From contig DEPV01000108.1 of NCBI GenBank assembly GCA_002358955.1, forward strand, positions 1 through 5,022: DNA of 5,022 nt. Reading direction: 5' to 3'. Made by a program: the position numbers and the translations under genes. Shown piece by piece: positions 1 to 5,022 of the stretch (position 1 is the first letter of the stretch; each line of letters opens with the position of its first letter). Source of the DNA: Erysipelothrix sp. UBA3383 (GTDB lineage: Bacteria > Bacillota_I > Bacilli_A > Erysipelotrichales > Erysipelotrichaceae). Under the pieces are notes generated by a model. It ran no database searches, was not told the origin of the DNA, and worked only from the letters and a program-made list of their open reading frames with translations.

Positions 1-30
1 TCCTCGGTTCGACTCCGAGTGGGGGCACCA
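1..30 (+). tRNA. tRNA gene, 3' end only (isotype undetermined)
   Basis: The window opens inside a tRNA gene. The T stem is CTCGG (3-7) paired with CCGAG (15-19) around the seven-base loop TTCGACT (8-14), which carries the conserved TTC start of the T-loop. Bases 20-26 (TGGGGGC) are the 3' strand of the acceptor stem, 27 is the discriminator A and 28-30 the encoded CCA. The missing 5' acceptor strand should read GCCCCCA. The anticodon lies upstream of the window, so the amino acid cannot be read; a GC-starting acceptor with discriminator A fits Arg or Leu among others, but this is only a guess. A tRNA 3' end is a classic target for tyrosine integrases, which matters for the repeats at 81-116. 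Confidence 0.93.
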
Positions 31-41
31 TGAACGACAAT

Positions 42-68
42 AACCCACTATCTAGTGGGTTTTCTTTT
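42..68 (+). terminator. Intrinsic terminator of the tRNA transcript
   Basis: AACCCACT (42-49) pairs perfectly with AGTGGGTT (54-61) around a four-base loop. The T-rich run at 60-68, broken by one C, follows directly. It starts 12 bases after the CCA end and points in the tRNA direction, so it most likely ends the tRNA or tRNA-cluster transcript. Confidence 0.88.
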
Positions 69-80
69 ACTCTTAAATGG

Positions 81-116
81 AATCCGACAGAAATCCGACA
101 GATATTTGTCGGATTT
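81..116. repeat. Direct and inverted ATCCGACA repeats, putative integrase arm-type sites
   Basis: AATCCGACAG occurs twice in tandem (81-90 and 92-101, one base apart). An inverted copy, TGTCGGATTT (107-116), pairs perfectly over 10 bases with AAATCCGACA (91-100) around the loop GATATT. Short direct repeats with an inverted partner a few tens of bases downstream of a tRNA 3' end are the usual arrangement of integrase arm-binding sites in integrative elements and prophages of Gram-positive bacteria. The repeat is seen directly; its role as an attachment arm is inference. No integrase, excisionase or second copy of the tRNA end is visible in the window. A simple hairpin with another role is the alternative. 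Confidence 0.55.
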
Positions 117-117
117 A

Positions 118-150
118 GTGTATTAGAGGCTCTTTAAAGGCTCAATACAC
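118..150. repeat. Inverted repeat / hairpin
   Basis: GTGTATT (118-124) is perfectly complementary to AATACAC (144-150). After one bulged A the stem continues with GAG (126-128) against CTC (141-143). The apex holds the 8-base palindrome CTTTAAAG (132-139). No T-run follows, so it is not a typical terminator. It starts two bases after the ATCCGACA repeat cluster and could be part of the same recombination or regulatory site. Function unknown. Confidence 0.45.
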
Positions 151-269
151 GCATCATTAATGCAGCTAGGATAAAATATCTATCAAGAGCTATTAACATC
201 TTGTATAAGTCCTAAGAGCTCTGTATGTATTAGTGACTCAGTACGTATTATAATTATATTAATCAATCA

Positions 270-343
270 GTATATCGAACTTGTGTTTATGAATTGTATG
301 ATGCTTCATACATTCCATGTCACGAAATCGATATACTTTTTTT
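270..343 (+). terminator. Long imperfect hairpin followed by T7, terminator-like
   Basis: GTATATCGA (270-278) pairs perfectly with TCGATATAC (328-336). Inside this, TTGTG (281-285) pairs with CACGA (321-325) with one G-U wobble. The tip is formed by GAATTGTATGA (291-301) against TCATACATTC (306-315) with a single bulge and the loop TGCT. Seven Ts (337-343) follow the stem immediately, so on the + strand this has the shape of an intrinsic terminator, although the stem is much longer and more AT-rich than usual. No gene precedes it after the tRNA terminator, so the transcript it would end, if any, is unidentified. A processed small RNA or a decayed mobile-element end are alternatives. Confidence 0.45.
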
Positions 344-401
344 GTATCTGAAATTAAAGCTATGGATGATCTGCGTAGTGCTGTAATCTAAGAAATGATC
401 A

Positions 402-448
402 TAAGGTAAGACTGCTTTGGGTAGGCCATAAGCAGTTGTATTGCCTTA
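402..448 (+). other. Two-tier stem-loop, possible RNA structure
   Basis: TAAGGTAA (402-409) pairs with TTGCCTTA (441-448) with one G-U wobble. After a 1x4 internal loop, ACTGCTT (411-417) pairs perfectly with AAGCAGT (430-436), and TGG/CCA (418-420/426-428) can close a five-base loop GTAGG. Two stacked helices of 8 and 7 pairs in 47 bases are more than casual AT-rich sequence usually gives. The G-U pair would favour an RNA read on the + strand. No known riboswitch or RNA family was recognised. Confidence 0.35.
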
Positions 449-464
449 GGTTTTTGCCTGTTCT

Positions 465-497
465 TATGCTTGAATGTTGCCTGAGAATTTGAGCATA
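465..497 (+). other. Small stem-loop next to the 402-448 structure
   Basis: TATGCT (465-470) pairs with AGCATA (492-497), and T471 can extend the stem with G491 by wobble. It follows the 402-448 structure by 16 bases. Between them AGGT (448-451) can pair with GCCT (456-459). The motif TTGCCT also recurs directly at 441, 454 and 477. The stem alone is short and could be chance; it is listed because it clusters with its neighbour. Confidence 0.22.
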
Positions 498-541
498 TTA
501 CTAAGGTGTGTCTTTCAGAATTATTCTAAAATTATTTTTAT

Positions 542-571
542 CAGTGTAATATTTGCAGCAAAAATACACTG
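542..571. repeat. Inverted repeat CAGTGTA / TACACTG
   Basis: CAGTGTA (542-548) and TACACTG (565-571) are perfect inverted copies 16 bases apart. Inside, TTTG (552-555) pairs with CAAA (559-562). No T-run follows in either direction, so it is not a terminator. It could be an operator for a dimeric regulator or an RNA stem. It lies about 225 bases before the proposed promoter of the glycosidase gene, far for a simple operator. Confidence 0.3.
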
Positions 572-732
572 TAGTTATCTTGTTATTCATTAATGATTTC
601 TTGGGTTTTCGTTGAGGTAAATTTTTTTGAAATCAATTACCAGTTTTAATTATTTATTTTTTGAATATCTAAATAAGCCTTTATTAAGTGGGTTTTATGC
701 TTTAAGAATAATTTCGGATTAGTACAACATCA

Positions 733-746
733 TGAAAACGCTTACT
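733..746 (+). promoter_or_regulatory. Catabolite-responsive element (cre), CcpA binding site
   Basis: TGAAAACGCTTACT matches every position of the Gram-positive cre consensus TGWAARCGYTWNCW. CcpA with HPr-Ser-P binds such boxes in Bacillota to adjust carbon-source genes. The box ends 20 bases before the proposed -35 element and its centre lies about 60 bases upstream of the likely transcription start. Boxes inside or after a promoter normally repress, whereas boxes at this upstream distance are known from CcpA-activated genes such as ackA. The direction of control here is therefore open. Confidence 0.68.
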
Positions 747-766
747 ACACCTCAATTTTTAAACAA

Positions 767-795
767 TTGACTCTCAAATTTCCCTGTGATATTTT
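767..795 (+). promoter_or_regulatory. Putative sigma-A promoter of the GH101 gene
   Basis: TTGACT (767-772) is a five-of-six -35 match. It is followed after 17 bases by TATTTT (790-795), a weak -10 preceded by an extended -10 TG (787-788). Transcription would start near 802 and leave a leader of about 155 bases. An inverted repeat, TCAATT (752-757) with AATTGA (765-770), overlaps the -35 and might be an operator. A better -10 hexamer, TATAAT at 805-810, has no acceptable -35 at normal spacing but could be the true one if an activator compensates. Confidence 0.45.
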
Positions 796-891
796 ACCGT
801 TAGATATAATTGAGTTCAGATTTGTATGCGTCAAAAGAGCGTTCAAATATTTATACAATTTCGAGCCAAGTGCGTTTACAGGTTTTAACTT

Positions 892-907
892 AGAAAAGAG
901 AAAGGAG
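892..907 (+). promoter_or_regulatory. Purine-rich leader element with SD-like AAAGGAG, no start codon
   Basis: A run of purines ends in AAAGGAG (901-907), as good a ribosome-binding sequence as many real ones. The downstream codons give no usable start: ATT at 912-914 would be followed by AGG ACT TAA. It lies in the leader, about 50 bases before the true start. Such orphan Shine-Dalgarno sequences can act as Stab-SD elements that park a 30S subunit and shield the mRNA from 5' exonucleases. That role is inference here. Confidence 0.3.
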
Positions 908-942
908 CAGCATTAGGACTTAAACAATACTGAAATAACATC

Positions 943-947
943 GGAGG
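943..947 (+). promoter_or_regulatory. Ribosome binding site deciding a TTG start
   Basis: GGAGG is a strong Shine-Dalgarno core. Ten bases separate it from TTG at 958, slightly long but normal. An in-frame TGA at 931-933 excludes any earlier start, and the next in-frame ATG that could be considered lies beyond the signal peptide, so the site fixes TTG 958 as the start. Confidence 0.85.
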
Positions 948-957
948 AAAATATATT

Positions 958-1053
958 TTGAAAAAATCAGGGAAATTTTTAAAGAATATTTTTGTTAGCA
1001 CTTTAGCGGCGAGTCTTATATTGACACAAGTTCGACCGTTAGCACTTCAAGCT
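958..1053 (+). other. Sec signal peptide of the GH101 protein (residues 1-32)
   Basis: The N-terminus has a basic region (K2, K3, K6, K9), a hydrophobic core at about 11-23 and a likely signal peptidase I site after LQA at residue 32, before DNS. There is no lipobox cysteine, so it is not a lipoprotein. No YSIRK-G/S motif is visible. The arginine at 26 between core and cleavage site is slightly unusual, so cleavage could differ by a few residues. Confidence 0.82.
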
Positions 1054-4000
1054 GACAACAGCGCAGTACAGAAAAAAGATGCTACTAAAGTAGATACAGT
1101 AGCAGGTCTGTTTGAGGAGTTGAAAGAAGAAATTGCTTCAGAGATTCCACAGGGGCAAAAAAGCTTATCTTACTCTAACACCTATCAATCAGGTGAGCCT
1201 GAACCAATGACTTATTATTTTGGTTCAGCAACAACCGAAATAGGGAGTGGAATTTTTACTTTAAATACTACTGGTCGAACTATAGCTTCTTGGGAAAGAT
1301 CTGCTTTTTATAGTTCAGGTATTATGGAAGTTAAATTCAGAGTTGAACGATCTTCAGCTGTTATTGATTTAGGTGTATCTCTAAAATCAAATGATCAAAA
1401 CGAAGGGATTGCGATTCGTTATGAAGCAAATAATATCTGGGTATTGCAAGCTCCAAATGCAGATGGTACATATAAAACTGTAACTGTCGAAGGATCTGCA
1501 ATTCAATCAGGTGGAGAATATACAATGAGAGTTGGACATCATGGCAATCGTCTTGTGGTGTCAATTAATGACGTCTTAATTTATGATGGTACTGATTTTG
1601 AATTGATGACTGAGCAAAAAGATGTGCTGGGACAATTTGGGCTATATAGCCGTAATGGTTCGGCTAAATTTGAAGTCTCAAGTGTGTCATTTACAGGTAA
1701 TGGACTAGAGGAAAATGCTAAAGTTCGTTATGAAGAAGATTATGAGACAACTACCACTGAAGAGCTCAATTGGGTTAACATAAGATCAGCAGAAGTTGTA
1801 GATGATGGTACTGGTAATAAGGTGCTTGAAATCTCAGCTGCTGATAGACGTGTCACAGACTTAAATTCACCGGATATTACAGATGGTACTTTATCACTCA
1901 GATATAAAGTGAAAACTAAAGGAAGTGGATTTGCTTTTGGATTCCGTCATAATGATAATTCCAGTGTCTTTAGTGAAATTGGGATCGATGGTGCAGGTAT
2001 TTGGGTACCTGAGTCCAGTAAGGGATGGGGAAGTAACTTAGGACTTCCGGTACCTGAAGAAGGTGTATGGAATGATCTGATGTTTAACTTTGAAGGTAAA
2101 AAAGTTACTATCTATCTGAACAAAGAACTGATTGGAGTTCGTGAGTTTGATGATTTCACGGACGATGCAGGGAAGTTTGGATTGCGTCTTCGTAATGCTA
2201 CTTTATTAATTGATGATGTGATCTATACGGCAGATATTATTGCTCCTGAAGTTATTAAATCCTACGAGAATGATTTTGAGGATGGAATTACTGGTGATTG
2301 GAATAATAAAGATGTCAGTATTATTGCTGATGGTAACAATGGTATCTTACGTATTCCAGGAACAAGTTCAATCTTAAGCTTAAAAGATACTGAAGCTCTT
2401 GAATTAAACCATGGGACAATGACAAGTCGTATTAAACCAGTGAGTTCAGACTTAACATTCCAAGTTGGTAATGCAACTGTGAAATGGGAAGATGGAAAAT
2501 GGGTAGCAATTGTTGATGGTGTTTCAACTGATTTTGTTGGGGATTTAGCAAACAAATCAGTGGTTGAAAAGAAATGGAATAATATTGCTCTTAAGTTTAC
2601 AGATAAAGAACTTGTGATGAGTATCAATGGCTCAGAAGCAAAAGCAGTAGTGGAAGAAATTATTAAACCTACTGTATTTGGGATCCAGTCATCAAATGCA
2701 CTTTATTTAGATGATTTTGTCTTTACTGAAAAACTATTAACACTTAAGACAGATGCAGTCCAAGATAAATTTGTATATGCTGAATATTATGAAACAGAGA
2801 CTGATATTAACTACAGTAACTTACTGAATTCAGAAGTTGTTGCAGGTCGATTAACAGGTACCATTGGTACTGGTGAAACTGCAATTAATGAAGATATTGC
2901 TGATACGGCACACGGTGTTTACCAATTCCGTATTCAGGCAGATAAAAATGAGTTCGGATTTAAAATTGGAAACGCTCTAATTAGTGTTGATAATGCTGGT
3001 CAATGGACTGTTAAAACTGATACAGGTAACGTTCAAACTCTAGGTAAAACTGATTCATACCGTGAAAACTCTGAGCTTATTGTTCGCGCAGAAATCTTAG
3101 AAGACAAGTTGACTTTAAGTGTGAATGGACAAGTTGTTGGTTCGGCTTCACTTGAAGACTATCTTGGTGGTGCAGTAGGGATTTATAATCCAAATGCTGG
3201 TGATCTAAATATCAGTTTAGATGCGATTGCTGTTGAAGAAATTCGTGTTTATACTGCAAACTATGCAGATAGTAAATGGGAGACCATTGAAGGTTCTGCT
3301 ACAAGTACAAACAATGAAGACAGTGTGACATTACATCTACCAGGTGTAGCTAAATCTGTAGATTCACTGAGTCCAAAACTATTAGACCAAAATGTTAGTT
3401 TTGATTTCACAACTAATGTTGATGCAGATGCTAATGGTGGTCGTTATGGATTTATGTTACGTACTACAGATGATAAAGAATTTGTTTCAATTGAACATGA
3501 TATTAATGGTACATGGCGTGCAAGTTATAAGGGTAACGAATATAAGTTTGCAAAAACATATGCTCTTGCAAAAGATACAACTTATACTATGGAATCCAGC
3601 ATAAATGGATCATTAGTCACATTCAAGATTACAACACCTGAAGGTGAGACCATTGATTTTGGTTCTGTTGATGTTAAGGATAACGTCGCAGCAGGACAGT
3701 TTGGTGTTCGTTCATGGTATGGAACTAAAGATATTACAATTTCTAATTTAAAGATGGTTGAAGTTTCAACACTTGCACCATGGTACTTAGAACCAGAAAC
3801 GCAAGTGCTTGAGAAAGATGGTCTTAAAGTTTTAGTTGATTCAGAGTTCCCACGAATTGCATCTTATGAATTCAATGGAAAAACAATCACTGGACAAAAG
3901 AACGCTTATAAGACAATGATTCTGAATGGAATTGCTTATGAACCAACTGTAAGTTCTGAAGTTTCCACAAATGGTGAGGTACAAAACTACACATTAAGAT

Positions 4001-5022
4001 TTGAAGAAATTGATGTGGTTCTTGAAATGGGCATTACAGTAGAAGCTAAACAAGTCGTACATGTAAAAGTTGGAAAGATCACAGATGATTCAGACTTTAA
4101 AGTACGAACATTAAGTTTGGGAGATAATACTGTACTTTACACAGATTCATCACAAGAAGAATCTTCATATGCAAACTCCACAAGTTCAGGAGCATGGCAT
4201 GGTGTTACTGAAGAACTTGTAGACAATACTAAAGATATGAGCAAGAGTGGTAAAATTGGTACCACATTATCAATGATCAGTGAGAATGGGCTTGCCGCAT
4301 CAGTTGAGAATAACGTCATGAGTGGTGGTAATAAGATCATGATGAACAAAGAATTAAAACCACTGATCGCTAAAGTATCACTAAGTAATGGAACATGGAC
4401 TTATCGCCATGAGCAATCTGATACAACTGAAGAGCTACCATGGTATAAAGTTGTTATTGGTGAGGACCAAAACAAGGATAAAGTTGTAGACTGGCAAGAT
4501 GCTGCTATCTTATACCGTGATACAATTTATACAAAAAACTATGAAGATACAGATATTGCAAATAACATGATGTACATTGCATTTAACTTTGCATCTCAGG
4601 CAAATGATCCTTTCCTTAACTCATTAGAGAATGGTAAAGTTTTATACAACTATACAGATGGATTTGGACAAATGGTACTTCACAAAGGTTACCAAGCAGA
4701 GGGACATGATGATGACATTCCTTCATATTCAAACATTGGTATAAGGCAAGGTGGTCTAGAAGACTTTAACAAATTAATTCAAGAAGGTAAGAAATACAAC
4801 ATGAATATTGGAGTTCATTTAAATGCAACTGAGTATCACTTGGATGCAAATGAACTGAAATACGATAACCTTACAGGATCTGACACTGGTAAATTATCAG
4901 GTGGTTGGGATTGGATTGATGATTCATACTATGTTGACCAAACTAAAGATGTTCTAACAGGTGAGTTGCAAGCACGCTTCAAATCATTAGTAGATATTGC
5001 ACCTGGATTAGACTTCTTCTAT
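958..5022 (+). CDS. Secreted endo-alpha-N-acetylgalactosaminidase, GH101 (3' end outside window)
   Basis: Family GH101 enzymes are retaining endo-glycosidases that release the core-1 disaccharide Gal-beta-1,3-GalNAc from Ser/Thr of mucin-type glycoproteins outside the cell. The frame runs 1355 codons without a stop to the window edge. It starts with a signal peptide (1-32), a charged linker (33-70), five tandem beta-sandwich modules (71-935), a mutarotase-like beta-sandwich (about 940-1195) and the first part of the catalytic barrel. Family signatures seen are DQNKDKVVDWQDAA (1170-1183, acidic and perhaps Ca-binding), KGYQAEGHDDD (1243-1253), GVHLNATE (1285-1292) and GGWDWIDDSYYVD from 1315. 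From recalled numbering of the Streptococcus pneumoniae enzyme (D658, W724, W726, D764 nucleophile, E796 acid/base), D1251, W1317 and W1319 fall at the exact matching spacing. The nucleophile should be residue 1357 and the acid/base near 1389, both just outside. The anchor type (LPXTG or other) cannot be seen. Family assignment is firm; preference for core 1 is inferred. Confidence 0.93.
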   Translation, partial: MKKSGKFLKNIFVSTLAASLILTQVRPLALQADNSAVQKKDATKVDTVAGLFEELKEEIASEIPQGQKSLSYSNTYQSGEPEPMTYYFGSATTEIGSGIFTLNTTGRTIASWERSAFYSSGIMEVKFRVERSSAVIDLGVSLKSNDQNEGIAIRYEANNIWVLQAPNADGTYKTVTVEGSAIQSGGEYTMRVGHHGNRLVVSINDVLIYDGTDFELMTEQKDVLGQFGLYSRNGSAKFEVSSVSFTGNGLEENAKVRYEEDYETTTTEELNWVNIRSAEVVDDGTGNKVLEISAADRRVTDLNSPDITDGTLSLRYKVKTKGSGFAFGFRHNDNSSVFSEIGIDGAGIWVPESSKGWGSNLGLPVPEEGVWNDLMFNFEGKKVTIYLNKELIGVREFDDFTDDAGKFGLRLRNATLLIDDVIYTADIIAPEVIKSYENDFEDGITGDWNNKDVSIIADGNNGILRIPGTSSILSLKDTEALELNHGTMTSRIKPVSSDLTFQVGNATVKWEDGKWVAIVDGVSTDFVGDLANKSVVEKKWNNIALKFTDKELVMSINGSEAKAVVEEIIKPTVFGIQSSNALYLDDFVFTEKLLTLKTDAVQDKFVYAEYYETETDINYSNLLNSEVVAGRLTGTIGTGETAINEDIADTAHGVYQFRIQADKNEFGFKIGNALISVDNAGQWTVKTDTGNVQTLGKTDSYRENSELIVRAEILEDKLTLSVNGQVVGSASLEDYLGGAVGIYNPNAGDLNISLDAIAVEEIRVYTANYADSKWETIEGSATSTNNEDSVTLHLPGVAKSVDSLSPKLLDQNVSFDFTTNVDADANGGRYGFMLRTTDDKEFVSIEHDINGTWRASYKGNEYKFAKTYALAKDTTYTMESSINGSLVTFKITTPEGETIDFGSVDVKDNVAAGQFGVRSWYGTKDITISNLKMVEVSTLAPWYLEPETQVLEKDGLKVLVDSEFPRIASYEFNGKTITGQKNAYKTMILNGIAYEPTVSSEVSTNGEVQNYTLRFEEIDVVLEMGITVEAKQVVHVKVGKITDDSDFKVRTLSLGDNTVLYTDSSQEESSYANSTSSGAWHGVTEELVDNTKDMSKSGKIGTTLSMISENGLAASVENNVMSGGNKIMMNKELKPLIAKVSLSNGTWTYRHEQSDTTEELPWYKVVIGEDQNKDKVVDWQDAAILYRDTIYTKNYEDTDIANNMMYIAFNFASQANDPFLNSLENGKVLYNYTDGFGQMVLHKGYQAEGHDDDIPSYSNIGIRQGGLEDFNKLIQEGKKYNMNIGVHLNATEYHLDANELKYDNLTGSDTGKLSGGWDWIDDSYYVDQTKDVLTGELQARFKSLVDIAPGLDFFY
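1168..3762 (+). repeat. Five divergent tandem beta-sandwich (ConA/LamG-like) modules
   Basis: Five modules lie in residues of about 71-248, 257-427, 436-591, 607-761 and 765-935. Modules 2-5 begin with a Y-x-x-x-Y/F motif (YEEDYE, YENDFE, YAEYYE, YTANYA). All five end with a G-x-F/V-G-[LIV] turn and a hydrophobic closing strand, for example GQFGLYSRN, GKFGLRLRN ... LLIDDVIYT, FGIQSSN ... LYLDDFVFT and GQFGVRSW ... ITISNLKMV. Each also has a late strand of the type L-x-[VM]-S-[IV]-N-[GD] or similar. The pattern is that of concanavalin A-like jelly-roll domains, which occur once in front of the catalytic part of the pneumococcal enzyme. Glycan binding or a spacer role is likely but unproven. 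DNA identity between modules is low, so the duplication is old. Confidence 0.7.
3763..5022 (+). other. GH101 mutarotase-like domain and start of catalytic barrel (partial)
   Basis: Residues from about 940 (APWYLEPE) form the beta-sandwich that packs against the barrel in GH101 enzymes. The catalytic (beta/alpha)8 barrel begins near 1195. Visible active-site positions are D1251 in EGHDDD and the W-x-W pair 1317/1319 that lines the sugar-binding pocket. The frame ends at LDFFY (1351-1355), where the family continues with a Val-Asp containing the nucleophile. No missing key residue is seen in the part present. Confidence 0.85.

Larger units (their letters stand above)
117..732. other. Gene-free, AT-rich intergenic block with several hairpins
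   Basis: No reading frame here combines a plausible start, a ribosome binding site and reasonable length on either strand, and no recognisable fragment of a transposase or integrase was found. The block contains inverted repeats at 118-150, 270-336, 402-448, 465-497 and 542-571, and an imperfect direct repeat (GTATGTATTA at 223-232, GTACGTATTA at 241-250). It may be a decayed island border, a structured non-coding RNA region, or both. It is not a gene in any form I can support. Confidence 0.6.

Noticed and set aside
289..351. A 20-codon ATG frame on the + strand across the long hairpin
   Set aside because: No ribosome binding site precedes it, it is very short, and its sequence is explained by the inverted repeat.
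805..810. Perfect TATAAT as the main -10 box
   Set aside because: No reasonable -35 lies 16-18 bases upstream and there is no extended -10 TG, so the 767-795 promoter was preferred; it is kept as an alternative in that entry.
867..880. Second cre-like sequence (CAAGTGCGTTTACA)
   Set aside because: Only the right half fits the consensus; the left half misses T, G and both A positions.
117..957. CRISPR array or decayed integrase gene in the intergenic region
   Set aside because: No regularly spaced repeats of CRISPR length are present, and no translated frame on either strand shows integrase motifs.
1028..1037. GTTCGAC shared with the tRNA T-loop, as a possible second attachment core
   Set aside because: Only seven bases match and they lie within the signal peptide codons; far too short for a duplicated tRNA end.
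1588..1891. Recurring GATGGTAC octamer in the GH101 gene
   Set aside because: It encodes Asp-Gly-Thr turns in beta-sandwich loops with favoured codons and is not regularly spaced.
2262..2627. Open frame of 121 codons on the minus strand inside the GH101 gene
   Set aside because: It lies opposite a strongly supported coding frame, has no ribosome binding site of its own and shows no family features; the other antisense or out-of-frame openings (1361-1564, 3392-3604, 4137-4349) fail for the same reasons.

Overview
The window looks like an AT-rich, low-GC Gram-positive chromosome (Bacillota, perhaps Lactobacillales or Erysipelotrichales; the genus cannot be fixed from this sequence). The reasons are a tRNA whose CCA end is encoded in the DNA, a strong GGAGG ribosome binding site with a TTG start, a near-perfect CcpA cre box, and a secreted GH101 glycosidase of the type found in mucosa-associated Gram-positives.

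Layout. Bases 1-30 are the 3' end of a tRNA gene, followed by an intrinsic terminator (42-68). Right after it sits a cluster of two direct copies and one inverted copy of an ATCCGACA motif (81-116). This resembles integrase arm-type sites beside a tRNA attachment site, so the window may begin at the edge of an integrated island. No integrase gene is visible. From about 117 to 732 there is no convincing gene. This stretch instead holds several inverted repeats, the strongest being a long imperfect hairpin followed by seven Ts (270-343) and a two-tier stem (402-448). The control region of the large gene follows: a cre box (733-746), a plausible promoter (767-795), a purine-rich AAAGGAG leader element (892-907) and the ribosome binding site (943-947).

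From 958 to the end of the window, one uninterrupted reading frame of 1355 codons encodes the N-terminal part of a secreted endo-alpha-N-acetylgalactosaminidase (glycoside hydrolase family 101). In order it has a signal peptide, a short linker, five divergent tandem beta-sandwich (concanavalin A/LamG-like) modules of about 155-175 residues each, a galactose-mutarotase-like beta-sandwich, and the start of the catalytic barrel. The window stops about two residues before the expected nucleophilic aspartate.

How it fits together: the enzyme is expected to be exported and to release the core-1 disaccharide Gal-beta-1,3-GalNAc from Ser/Thr of mucin-type glycoproteins. The tandem modules probably bind glycans or act as spacers. 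The cre box suggests that expression is tied to carbon supply. The adjacent tRNA and arm-like repeats raise the possibility that the gene belongs to an accessory region gained at a tRNA.
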